Shown here: positions 34,919 to 45,655 of the stretch, in pieces | How positions within the stretch are numbered: the stretch's first letter is position 1 | Layout: each line of letters begins with the position of its first letter | Notes under the pieces: generated by a model | Databases searched by the model: none | Seen by the model: the letters and a program-made list of their open reading frames with translations, nothing else | What the model was told of the DNA's origin: nothing | Origin: Ditylenchus dipsaci | Taxonomy: Eukaryota > Nematoda > Chromadorea > Rhabditida > Anguinidae | Assembly (NCBI GenBank): GCA_004194705.1 | Contig: SADC01001238.1 | Location: 877,796 to 941,795 of the forward strand | DNA: 64,000 nt | Direction: 5' to 3' | Position numbers and translations under genes: made by a program

Positions 34919-35340
34919 CAGTCAAACCTCGTTATAGTGCGACCCCAAAAGTTCGTTCCAGCCTCGGGTCCGACACTTTTTTTACCTCGATTTTTGAAGA
35001 TTTTTGTAAGTTCTGTTTTTACAATCTGGTCCCAAATATCGTCAGGATTCCGATTTTGCCGATCGTTTTTCTGAAAACTAAAATTTTTTCTTCTAAAAAG
35101 CAAACCTCGATATAGTGCGACACATTTTGAAAAGGGGTCGCACTATATCGAGGTTTTGCTTTTTTAAAGAAAAAAATTTTAGGTTTTAGAAAAACGATCG
35201 GCAAAATCGAATCCTGACGATATTTGGGACCAGATTGTAAAAACAGAACTTACAAAAATCTTCAAAAATCGAGGTAAAAAAAGTGTCGGACCCGAGGCTG
35301 GAACGAACTTTTGGGGTCGCACTATAACGAGGTTTGACTG
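34919..35340. repeat. Family A element, complete, TA duplication
   Basis: Ends CAGTCAAACCTCG(T)TATAGTGCGACC on both sides, flanked by TA. The arms are near-perfect inverted copies. At the centre the end word returns: CCTCGATATAGTGCGAC facing GTCGCACTATATCGAGG. No coding capacity. Confidence 0.95.
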
Positions 35341-35344
35341 TATT

Positions 35345-36768
35345 AACGTTATGTTAACTGCGTCCAAATTTGGACGCAGTTAACATAACGTATAATGCCA
35401 TGTTTATACGCGCCAATTCAAATTTACTAACTATATTTTGAATTTCTTCGTTGTGAAACACTTCATAGAGTCAGCTAAGATAATTGGGCGCCGGTTGATT
35501 CCCCCTCCAAATTTTTAAGTTATAGGTTTGAATCCTGGTAGAAGCAGACATCATTTTTCTTGAATAATAGTCAAAAACTAGTTTTAATGACCGTTTAGTT
35601 AGCCTCAGGGTGGGTAGGATAACCCCTAAATACCTTCCCTGAGTGGGTCTCTACCTCCATAATCCGAAATTTTGGATTTGGCTGAAAATATTTAAAAATA
35701 ATTGTACCTTGTTCAGAACCGTGTCCTGAACACGGTTCGATAATGCTAAAACAGTGATTTTACTTGCACGAAGCCCAGTTCTGGAGTAGTGTACCGTAGG
35801 ATGTCCAAGTGATGCTCAGGATTTTGTACCTAGCTATCGTACTCAGGTGAAAGTGCCTAGTAGTATTACCCAATGCTCAGTTGGTTTAAGTGAAGCACTT
35901 CAAAAATGTATCCACTTAAAAATGTGCATAGGTATCATAGAAGTGTCTAGGTATCGGTAATCAAATAGAAGTGCCTAGGTGGTAGTACCCAGGTAGTGGT
36001 ACCCAAATTTTCATTTTTTTACTTCTTCAGCTTCCAAAACCTGTTTTTTCTTGATTAACTGTAGTATGCTGAAGATGGTTTGATAGTGGTAAAACGTTGC
36101 TCCGAAAGGAATTTTATGAGTTTTGGTAAAATAAATTATTTCCCAATACTCAAAATATATAATACGAAACCTCATTTTATCACTATCAAATCATCTTCAG
36201 CATGCCCGATTGAATCCAGAAAAGAAGGTTTTAGAGCCCGAAGAAAAGAAAAAAATTGAGATGTTTTCCAAATTACCCGCCCGACAACCACCCTACTTGA
36301 AATCTTTTATCACAGTGTAATAAACCTATGAAACGGCATTTTACTACTATCAAACCATCTTTATAATGCTTGAATTAGTTCGAAAAACAAGTTTCCAGAC
36401 CTGAAAACATAAAAAATGCACCAAATAGACGATTACTTGGTTCCGTTGTTGCATGGATAATCCAACAGAATTGCAGTTAGATTATGAAATATTTAAAATG
36501 ATGAGAGTTCTTCGTGAGACAAAAAATTGTTAATTTGAAAATTCTTGCGGGGGAATCAACGCGGAAGAATTTACCGGAGGGGGAATTTACGCGGAGGAAA
36601 AACCACCGCCCAATTATCTTAGCTGACTCTATGAAGTTTTGAAGTGTTTCACAACGAAGAAATTCAAAATATAGTTTGCAAATTTGAATTGGCGCGTATA
36701 AACTTGGCATTATACGTTGTGTTAACTGCGTCCAAATTTGGATGCAGTTAACATAACGTATACGCACC
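35345..36768. repeat. Element with palindromic 44-bp tips
   Basis: Both ends carry ACGTTATGTTAACTGCGTCC joined to its own complement (AACGTTATG...CATAACGT). Next inside are ~170-bp inverted blocks, e.g. ACGAAGAAATTCAAAATATAG and AATTATCTTAGCTGACTC. Interior includes a GTACCTAGGTAGTGGTACC word region (35,800-36,010) and a palindrome around 36,140. A tRNA-like B box (GGTTTGAATCC) is near 35,530. Confidence 0.8.
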
Positions 36769-37394
36769 TAAAAAATAAAATTTTCGTTAAAATTAGAAAA
36801 ATGCCCATCATAGTCAAAATCGTGTGGAGAAATCCTGTTAGATAGTACTGAAAGGGCGACCAAAACCCCATTATTCGAAGTAAGTATCACCTGGCCAGTT
36901 TGATATCCAGCTGGATCTCAGCATCTCAGATTTTACGCATCTCAGTCTCCTGAATTTATTTATGTTCTGTAGATTTTTTCATCAGAACCTAATACAAAAA
37001 CTAACTAGAAAATATATTTTTAAAATATTACAGATCGTCGCACGACAAACAGTTAAAACGATTTGAAAGATTTAAAAAATGCTAATTCTCAAAAATGTAT
37101 GAGTTATGAGCCGCTGTGCTTGCTAAAATATATTGTATGTCATGAGCTAATATTGCCATTAATGGGTTAACCTAAGATACCAGTAAAATGCTTGGATAAT
37201 ACCTGGATAATACTTTCAGGTAAGTTTATTTGATGAGGTTCAAGGGCTAAAACTTTTTGAATTTTATGATTTGTTGGTTGACTACATGTACAAAAAGAAT
37301 GAGTCATGTTATTTTCAACAAACATAAATTAAAACGAAATAATATTGAAATTTTTCTGATTTTTTTTTTTTGAAAACGCAAACTGATTAAAAAA
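36769..37394. other. No gene or repeat recognised
   Basis: AT-rich, no splice-supported coding. Confidence 0.4.
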
Positions 37395-38689
37395 AGAGTT
37401 TTGTCAAAATCGGCGTCGAGCGCCACCGCTGCCGCCGGTGCTCGGCGCACTTTTTTTCTGAAAATTTTCGGGGCGCGCAGCGGCGCCAGTGCTCTAGAGG
37501 CGGGCTTTTTTTAAGGAAGGGGGCTCTTTTAGAAAGAGGGGCTTCATTTTAAACTCTTGGAGCCTAAGGCACAGGCGAAAAGTTTGGTCATGAAATTTAA
37601 ATTATCTATGTTTCATGTTTCTACATTCAAACAACATTTCGAGACTATTGCACTTGGTAGCCCCTCCCTCCCCCCCCCCCCTAAGAAGGTCTAAGTTAGA
37701 TATTAGTAAATGAGTTTCGTAGTCTTTTTGAGACGCAGAGTTTGTCGATTCCATCGGATGGTAAGAAATTTTTATTTATTATTAAATATCAACTGTAGAA
37801 TATTTTGGAAATTCAATTATACGGAATAAAAACAGGCACACATGGTGTACAATAAGACAGAACAGTAATTAGATTGTTGATCTCTGCCAGCTTTAATGTG
37901 GAGCAAGTTTTTTTGTTTTTATCTCAAATGGCTTTGTATTTTTCAAGGAGGTTCTATCATGAAATTCAAATTGCACAAAAAACGAGTTAGTTTGCACTTT
38001 GACCTTTTTAAATTTCTGAAAATGCTTGTTAGTGTTAGAAATATTTTGCTTTTACCGGAGCAGAGACCGAACCCAGATCAGCCTAAAGTACTTCATATCG
38101 CATGTTTTCAATAACCAAGGTCTGAGCCGAACAAGTCATGGACCAGGCCGGCCCAAAAAAAGCCCGGAAAAATTGTCGACTATGTAAAATAAAGATTTAG
38201 GCTCTATATGTGTTCGGGGGCCCCCGAAAAAATTTTGCCTTGGTCCCCTTGTTGATTTTTAAAAAAAATGTTGTAAATTAATTTCTAAAAATACTTATTT
38301 TCTTTTTAAACATGCACCTTTCATCAACTGTTTGGGCACTTATCCAGCCATGTCATCAATGATTTGAGAGTCTTTTTGGGCTCGCACTTAGTGATGGAAG
38401 CGGGACGGGACGGTCCCGAAAGTCCCGTCCGCCGAAGAAATTTTTTGCCAAAGTCCCGTCCCGGTGGTCCCGAACTTTCAGAGTAAAAGTCCCAGTCCGG
38501 TCTCGAAAATCGAAAAAATTTCGGACTTTTTTATTTATTTCATTGTCAAGAAATTTACACATTTTAGCTTTTTCGCCAATTTATCATTATTCTTCTTATC
38601 AATCTTTCGCTTTCGTGAAATTTTTTCTCTTGTCTTTCGTCTTTCTTCGTCTCTAGCCTTTTAAAAGAGTAGGTTCAATTAACTCAACT

Positions 38690-38863
38690 TTTTTAAAGAA
38701 AAACGAAGGTTTATTTCCTGTGCTAGCGAAAATAGTTCGTCGCTACTTATCAGCTCCAGCTACAAGCGTACCAAGTGAACAGCTATTCTCGATGGCGCGG
38801 GATGTATACGACTACAGGCGTTTAAATCTTTCTCCAGAGCATGCGGAACAATTAATTTTTTGA
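38690..38863 (+). pseudogene. hAT transposase C-terminal dimerisation fragment
   Basis: Frame reads [20 protein letters not shown], then [16 protein letters not shown] and [12 protein letters not shown] before TGA. This is the conserved hAT C-terminal block (LA..R.YLS.PATS.PSE..FS). The rest of the transposase is absent, so the element is internally deleted. Confidence 0.88.
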
Positions 38864-38935
38864 AAAAGAATCCACGCTACTAGCTCTTTTGTGATGTAAT
38901 ATTTTGAAATGAAGTTTTTTGAAACAATGCTTTTA

Positions 38936-39103
38936 CAGTCAACTCTCGATAATCCGTCACCCTTGGGACCGGCCGTGGGGTGACGGATAATCAAGAGTGA
39001 CGGATTAGCGAGTGACGGATTAGCGAGTGACGGATTAGCCTTATTTATTTAAGGCAAAACAAACAAAGTGTCACGAAGGTGACGGATTATCGAGAGTTGA
39101 CTG
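38936..39103. repeat. Family A element, word GTGACGGATTATCGA, TA duplication
   Basis: Ends CAGTCAACTCTCGATAATCC and complement, flanked by TA; 168 bp. The word GTGACGGATTAGCGA occurs three times in tandem besides both ends. It lacks the GTTCGTTCC...CGATCG body of other family A elements. Inserted inside the hAT element. Confidence 0.92.
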
Positions 39104-39729
39104 TATTAGAAGTCCCGAACGAAACTTTTTCTGGTCCGGCAAAATTTTTGAAAAGTCCCGGTCCGGTCTCGAATTTTTTTTTTAAAAGTCCCGTCCCGGT
39201 AGTCCCGAAATTTCAATATTTCCATCACTACTCGCACTTAGGCACAATGTAGGCCTGAGTATGTTAGGACAGACCTAAACATGTTTTCTCACCTTATTCA
39301 AAGTTCGGAAAACACATTTGAGTCCGTTCTAACATACGCTGGCCGGCTGGGGGAAAAATTAAAAAAAGTTGTTTAAAAAATCAACAGGGGAGACCAAGGC
39401 AAAATTTTTTGGGGCCCGCGAATACATATAGAGCCCAGATTTCTTAATTAAGAAAATAACATTGACTATATAATCGGTTAACTATGGCTGAAAAAAATTT
39501 CACCGGAGCCGTGAAACATTCATGGTTTGACGACTTTTTGAGACTACCTGGTTTTCATTCGGCTACAAAAGTATTTTCAGGCGGTGGATGAGTATTCGAC
39601 CGAAAGGGTTGCATTAGGATTGAAGACATAATTCTGGGCAAGACTTTTGATTGAAAGAAAACTCTAGATTTCACCACCTAAAACATGTTTTATACCCGAA
39701 CAACGACCGGGAAAGCTTAAAAATATGTC

Positions 39730-40448
39730 TCAAACTGTCTTTTCTCTGAAAAAAACCTTTTCAATCTCGCATAATAGCAAATCGACGACCTTTTCTTGAC
39801 CAAATTGAATGTCTAAAAGAAGACATTTGTTAATTCCTTCCATGTTAGAATCAAATAGCCAGTCTATAATGCTTTCAGTAGTTGTGTGCGTACAATAAAG
39901 CAAGAAATATCTGCACATTTTGAAATAGCTGGATGAGTTAGCTCTATTGCGACATCATTACCAAATACCAGGCTGTCGCAACCAAGAAAATCATGAAAAA
40001 ATGAGAATTCTGTACACAAATTATACACCCAGAGCAGCTGATTTTTCCACAAATGCTTAATTGGATCTAAACTGTCTAGCAATATTTGACGGCTCTCTAC
40101 TTCTCTAGGACAAAATGATAATGTCACATCACTTGAGCGAATAAATTTGTGCTGGCTTAGAATGTGGAATAAATCTGGGAGTATCTGACTTTCAATTCTA
40201 CGTTTTTATATTTTCTGGCATTATAACATTTTCTGGCCTAATTCAATATAGTTGCCATCGTAATTCTCTGATTTATTCAAATTCCACTTATAAACTTTTT
40301 TCAAAAAATAGTAGGGTGGAGCATTAGCGAAATAATTCAATACAATGGTGTTGAAAAATTGGTTTACTAATTGAATTTCTGCCAACTTTTGTCTGCTGAA
40401 GAAGCGAAAAATTTCGTAAAGGATATCTAAAAACATTATTTGAGCCAT
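39730..40448 (-). pseudogene. F-box protein gene, copy 1, frame-broken
   Basis: Start Met at 40,448. Residues 5-50 form an F-box: FLDILYEIFRFFSRQKLAEI, LVNQFFNTIVLNYF, then NAPPYYFLKKVYKW. The rest (VTLSFCPREVESRQILL, KNQLLWVYNLCTEFSFFHDF, VAIELTHPAIS) is of unknown fold, ending at TGA 39,730-39,732. F-box proteins recruit substrates to SCF ubiquitin ligases and are expanded in nematodes. Breaks: a one-base loss near 40,230 relative to copy 2 creates stops, and two extra bases (CA) near 39,890 end the frame early; copy 2 is intact at both points. Neither copy is whole, but the protein-level agreement between them is high. Confidence 0.75.
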
Positions 40449-40504
40449 TACTTTAAAATTTTTGTTGTATTTAAAACACGCTGCGCTCGTTTTACTGGTG
40501 CTAG

Positions 40505-40720
40505 ATGGCCGACATCTAAGCCAGCCTGGCGTCTCATGCCCACTTTCGAAGCATCTAAATTAGCCCACAATATTTTTCCAAACTATAGGGACATCTAACC
40601 CAGCCTGGGGTATTATACCTGCATTCCGGACATCTAACTCAGTAAATTCTCTCATACTAAGTGTAGGGACGTCTAAACCGGCCTGTGGGCGACTAACTTA
40701 GGCGGGCTGGAAGCTTAAAA
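40505..40720. repeat. GGACATCTAACCCAGCCTGG word array
   Basis: Seven degenerate copies of GACATCTAA(C/G)CCAGCCTGG with varying spacers. Confidence 0.8.
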
Positions 40721-40960
40721 GGGCATATCCACGCGTTACACCGCAAATTAAGGCGGGACCAGATTTTTTTTTAATTGTCCTCGTTTTACCCGGGTTTCTG
40801 GAAAATCTGATATTTATGACCTGACCCTATTTTTTAAAACTAGACAGAAAAATATCGTCGGATCAGGTAAAATGCATATAGAAAACGGTCGTGAGAGAAA
40901 TAAATTACTGGTCATCGCCTTAATTGCAGTGCGACGCGCTGGTATGCCCCTTTAAAGATA
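40720..40960. repeat. Palindrome with GGGCATA ends
   Basis: TTAAAAGGGCATATCCACGC and GCGCTGGTATGCCCCTTTAA are inverted ends; inside, AATTAAGGCG and CGCCTTAATT. Confidence 0.75.
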
Positions 40961-41372
40961 TAGTCTTGACACGAAAGGATTGATCCAAATTTTGTTTTTT
41001 CAATGTGTTTTAGAGGCATATTTTGTCAAAACTCGGTGTTGCGATGTTGAAGAAACTTGTGCAGAAGTAAAGTTGCATCAGCATCATCAATATCAGAATG
41101 TCTGAATTTTATCAAAAAATGCCCTAAAAATCAAATGTAATAGAAAACTAATCAATCCTTTTTCCATAGGTTCTCTAGCTTTTACATTTCCGCTTTTAGG
41201 GCGTTTTTTGAAAAAATTGAGAAATTCTTATATTGATGATGCTAATGCAACTTTTAATTTTGCACAAGTTTGTTTGACATTGCAACACCGAGTCGTCGAC
41301 AAATATGGCTCTAAACCACATTTAAAAAACACAAATTCGGATTAATCCTTTTGTGTCGAGAACTATCTCTGT
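40960..41372. repeat. ~410-bp palindrome
   Basis: Centre near 41,160. Arms share GACACGAAAGGATT/AATCCTTTTGTGTC, CTCGGTGTTGC/GCAACACCGAG and CTAAAAATCAAATG-type blocks. One arm fragment recurs at 57,120-57,180. Confidence 0.85.
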
Positions 41373-41814
41373 ACAGCTTTCGCCCCTCCTTCAAGGGCAC
41401 TTAACTCAGCCTTTGATATTCACCCATTTTAAACTCAATAAAAAGATTATTCAGCGACTTAAAATAGGTTAAAAAGGCAGGTTTCGAGTTTTGCGCCAAT
41501 TTGAATTTTCAGTGTCGAAAAGCATTGAATTTCCCCAAAATTGATTTAAAAAAAACTTTGTTGGAAATGGTTTAGTAGTGTTTTTTAAGAGTAAACACTA
41601 TTCACCTTTAATTCCCGTCGAGGTCGCATTTTCGGGAGCTTGTATTTCCGACCATTTGACTTTTTTTCAGTATTTTTTACATGGCGCTGGCAAAAAAAAG
41701 CACTGAAATCTAGATAGATGGAGATAGAGTCTAAATGCTTTTCGGAACTTCCGTATATGCTCTAATAATCCCGCCCTCTATAATATCAAAAAAAAATTAA
41801 AATTGCCTTGGTCA
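41373..41814. other. Repeat remnants, no gene
   Basis: A family B-like end (TATGCTCTAATAATCCCGCC) at 41,755-41,790; otherwise nothing recognised. Confidence 0.4.
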
Positions 41815-41929
41815 CCCAAAGCTGATGTGACTAGGCGGAACGGTGTGGAGGGTTGTCTCAGGCTTAAGTGAGCAGGGGCCTCTTTCCTAAGGAAGTAAAA
41901 GGTAATAAGTCAAAAGAATGAAAAACGCA

Positions 41930-42245
41930 AGTGTATTGAAGATCTAATATACAGTCATACTTGCGCGGCCGCCGGCGGAAGGTTGGCGATTTTGGAGCGC
42001 CGGCGGAGGCAGTAAAATTTTGAAAGGGTTTTGATTTTTATAATTAAGAATGACTAGTTACACGTAATTCATCGTATAAAAATTAAAATTTTTATTGTTA
42101 ATGAAAATTTTAAAAAAAACACCTACTTTTTTCCGGCAGCCCATCTTCCGCCGGCGGAGGCGGAGAAATTTTGAAAAATGCCGGCGTTGGCGGAGCCGGC
42201 GGCGCTCAATTTTGAAAAACCCCGGCGGAAGCGCTTTTTTATTTT
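41930..42245. repeat. CGCCGGCGGAGGCGG word element
   Basis: GC-rich words GCCGCCGGCGGAAGG and CCGCCGGCGGAGGCGGAG flank an AT-rich centre shared with 57,430-57,740. The words differ between the two copies while the AT-rich centre is conserved. Confidence 0.75.
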
Positions 42246-42274
42246 TTCAGGGAACGCGCATAAATGTATACTGG

Positions 42275-42595
42275 GCTAGGAGAAACTTGCCAAAAACAAA
42301 ATTTGCCAAATGTATGTTTTGCCAAAACGAATTTTGCCAAAATGTAATTTGCCAATCGAAATGCGCCAAAACCAAATTTGCCATATCGAAATTTGCCAAA
42401 CGTAGGTTTTTCCTAAAACAGAATTTGCCTACCGTTAAATGGCTACAACGTATATATTTTCATTTAAATTCATTTAAATTTCGTTTTCGGCAAAACCTGC
42501 GTTTGAGAGATTTCGTTTTGCCGAATTTCGTTTCGTCAAATTTCATTTTGGCAAATTTCGTTTCGGCAAAATTTGCCGAAAATTGGCAAGTTTAG
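42275..42595. repeat. Family D element, TTTGCCAAAACGAAAT words
   Basis: Left AGAAACTTGCC, right GGCAAGTTTA. About nine word copies in the left half and six inverted in the right half, around an AT-rich centre near 42,450. The long plus ORF 42,095-42,595 is a by-product. Confidence 0.88.
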
Positions 42596-43149
42596 GTGTC
42601 TCAGGCTTAAGTGAGCATGGTCCTCTTTCCTTAAGGAAGTAAAAGGTAATAGGTCAAAAGATTGAAAAAGTATATAAATAAATTTGGCGCTAGTGAAGAA
42701 TCGGTTATCTTTTTTGCCTTAGTCCTTCGTTTTTTTTAAATATGCCCTGGTCCCCCTGTTTATTTTTTTAAAGAAAAAATGGGAACCAATTCTCCACTAG
42801 CGCTAAAAATATCTTCAAAAAACTCACCTGTCTTATAGAAAATCGACATCCCGGCTAGCATAGCTCGCATACAACAAAAAGTAGATTTAGCAATCTTTAT
42901 TAGATTTCGATCAAAGAAATAAATGTTTAATAAAAATATTTTTTATCTTAATTTCGTCATTCAGAGATAAGATTATTATTAGGGTGAATGATGGTGTGCC
43001 GCTAAAGGAAAAAAAATCAATTTTTTTGCATAAGCATGATTAAAAAATGTTTATTACTTTATGATTAGTGCAGTCAAAAATTTTCGAAAAAACTTTTCTT
43101 GGTCTCAAGCTGATTTTACTGGGGAAGGGAGGATTGGGGCTGTACCCGA

Positions 43150-43300
43150 AATTTAAGCGGCGATTTGCTAAGTGGTCGATTTGCTAAGCGGTCGTTTTGC
43201 TAAGAAAAAAATTTAAGCGCGAATTTGCTAAGAATTCACAATTTAAGCGCCAATTTGCTAAATGGTCGTGTTGCTAAGAATTTTTTTGCTAAGTAGTTGT
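43150..43300 (+). repeat. TTTGCTAAGCGGTCG word array
   Basis: Eight variants of GATTTGCTAAGTGGTCG and AATTTAAGCGCGAATTTGC in 150 bases. Confidence 0.85.
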
Positions 43301-43424
43301 TTTAATAAAGATCTTGTTTGTTAAGCTACATCTTCTTCAGTTCGGCTTAATTTCGGGGTACAGACCTTAAAACCCAAACGGTTCAATCTAAAATCATATT
43401 CTTAAAACGGTTTTATTGAATCGG

Positions 43425-43605
43425 GGTCTCCTACTCTGGACTGATTGCACCCAGAGGGATTCGAACCAGTAACTTTGGTGATGAGTATATGGACCTCTTC
43501 GCCAAGTAAAACACTCAAAATTACGATAAAAAAGGTATGCACCCAGGTGGATGCGAACCGACGAGGCATACCAGCGACGAGCTGGTATGCCCTTTTGAGT
43601 CCTAA
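43425..43605. repeat. tRNA-like 3' segments and GGTATGC inverted pair
   Basis: Minus strand shows GGTTCGAATCCCTCTGGGTG at 43,448-43,470 and GGTTCGCATCCACCTGGGTG near 43,550, both like tRNA T-arms. GAGGCATACCAGC and GCTGGTATGCCC pair nearby. No full cloverleaf was found. Confidence 0.4.
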
Positions 43606-43917
43606 AAAGGGTATTCACAGCGATTTTCATAAGGAAAATTTGGCTCTACATGTATTAGAGCTGCCCAGCACCAATTCAACCCCCCCCCCCTCGCCCCTCA
43701 AAAGTGCCTGGGTTCCCCCTCTTTTCAATAGTTTTTCAAAATTGGTTCGGTCCTCCTGTTCTTTTAGATTTTTTTTGAAATTTTTTAAAATCTTATTTCG
43801 TGCATTTCTTCTACAATTGAATAAAAAACTTTTATTCATTCCTTATATAATAGATATAGTGGATTCCAGACAAATAAACGGTCTTGAAAGTGTCAATATG
43901 ACTATAAACGGGTGCAG

Positions 43918-45575
43918 CACATTTTACCGCCACCAAATTGACCCTCAGCAAATCGACCACCAGACAATTTGACCGCCACTTAAATTGACCGCTACCATTT
44001 TGACCCCTAGCATCTACCAGTGCTGGCATTTGGCCGAAATTTGGTTGCAGTGACGAATCCCCCCCCCCCCCCCACGGACTGATCAGGTGGAGGAGATAAC
44101 CTCATATTCGTGTTTCTCGACCCCGATTTCATGAGAAAGGCGCGCGTTTTTTTGGTTCTGAGAAAAAAAATTTTTTTCGAACCACAGGGGGGTATCATGG
44201 TTTTTTAGTCAAAAATTTGAAAAATTTAAATTGGCGCCTTTTGAATTTTAAAGGGAATAAGGGCTGTATTTGGGAGGGAAGGGAATAAAAGGGCCACTTT
44301 TATGCAGAAACGTCAGAAATTCAAATGTTTGTATTCCTCGATTGCCTTACCATGTTTTTCAACTGGGCCATGGCAAAAAGAGACTCTATATGCATTTTAT
44401 GATCAAGAGTACTTCTCGGAATCATGTCTAAGGTAAGTGAGTGCGCGCATCTCTAACTCTCAAGCCCCCTGCGCCCCCTTCGGGGCGCAGGGCTTGGAGT
44501 TGAGATGCGCACACCCACATACCTTAGACACAAATCACTCGAAAGTGACTCTGGATACATGAAAAAGCATGCATACCAGAGTTTATTTATGCGGTAGGCC
44601 CCAGTATTCAAAACTATGTTCAACATTTCTTGTTAGTGGCCCTGTGTGATTAGTGGCCCCTTTATTCCTTCCCCTCCCTATACAGCCTTATTCCCTTTAA
44701 ATTCAAAAGGCGCCAATTTAAATTTTTCAAATTTGACTAAAAAACCATGATACCCCCCTGTGGTTCGAAAAAATTTTTTTCTCAGAACAAAAAAACAGCC
44801 GGCTTTCTCATGAAATCGGGGTCGAGAAACACGAATATGAGGTTATCTCCTCCACCTGATCAGTCCCCGTGGGGGGGGGGATTCTGAACTCAGCCCGAAA
44901 TTTTTTACTGGCTCCGAAATTTCTAGTAATAATTTACACCACTTTTTGCACAATACTTGAATTCTACAAAGTACGTTTTGTAGAGGAGAGAAAGGGATCT
45001 CTAGTTGGTCAAAAAATTAGCTCTTAGAAAAATATACTTTTAATGTAAAAATTAAAAAGAGCCAACTCGGAGCCGAATTTTTTGAATTTTTGAAAAATTC
45101 GGCTCCGAGTTGGCTCTTTGTAATTTTTACAATAAAAGTATATTTTTCTTAGAGCTAATTTTTTGACCAACTAGAGATCCCTTTCTCTCCTCTACAAAAC
45201 GTACTTGTGTAGAATTCAAGTATTGTGCAAAAAAGTGATGTAAATTATTACTAGAAAATGGGACCTATAAAAAATTTTGGAGCCAAATACCAGGGATGGC
45301 ATCTACACCTACTAATATGTGAAATTTCCCGGTTTTTAACAAAAATTCTTCCGCTTTTTAAAGTTGCGTTGAAAGAATGAAATTCTGAAATCTCTAGTCT
45401 CTACTATAAAGTCTCACGACTTTCATCAAATCGGGGGTGGTCAAGTTAAACAATGACGGTTTAAGTTAAAACAGCGGTCAATTAAAATGGCGGTCAAATT
45501 TAGCTGGCTGTCTATTTTCTGAGGGGTCAATCTGCTGGCGGTAAAAAATGGTGGCTGTCAAAATTTGCCAAAAAA
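43918..45575. repeat. Nested palindromes in a TTGACCGCC-ended element
   Basis: Outer ends: CATTTTACCGCCACC ... TTTGACCGCC words at left and their complement at 45,425-45,570. Inside are a family C-like palindrome (44,050-44,870, with GATCAGGTGGAGGAGATAAC ends) and a second one (44,930-45,250, with CTACAAAGTACGTTTTGTAG arms and a GGAGCCGAATTTTTT centre). Confidence 0.85.
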
Positions 45576-45655
45576 AAATTTAGGATGGGTATTCGATACT
45601 GGGTATGTGTATTTGATACTGGGTATCAATATTCGTAGTTACAACAAAAAAATTT

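Larger units (their letters stand above)
38389..39230. mobile_element. Non-autonomous hAT element with 8-bp target duplication
   Basis: Ends TAGTGATGGAA and complement, flanked by CTCGCACT at 38,381-38,388 and 39,231-39,238. The paralogous locus near 55,645 has the site without insertion (CTTGCGCTTAGGC). Inside are inverted and direct copies of GTCCCGTCCCGGTAGTCCCG, the end of a hAT transposase, and a nested family A element. Confidence 0.93.
37395..42250 (+). repeat. Segmental duplication, copy 1 (partner 54,785-57,745)
   Basis: Collinear blocks: 37,395-38,380 with 54,785-55,650; 39,231-40,375 with 55,650-56,785; part of 40,960-41,370 with 57,120-57,180; 41,815-42,250 with 57,295-57,745. 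Copy 1 alone has the hAT insertion at 38,389-39,230 and the 40.4-41.8 kb stretch. Confidence 0.85.

Noticed and set aside
42095..42595. 166-codon plus-strand ORF
   Set aside because: It runs across a GC-rich word element and a TTTGCC array; its Arg/Lys/Phe content is a by-product of the repeats.
43445..43972. 175-codon plus-strand ORF
   Set aside because: Crosses tRNA-like debris, a C-run and an element end; no family motif.
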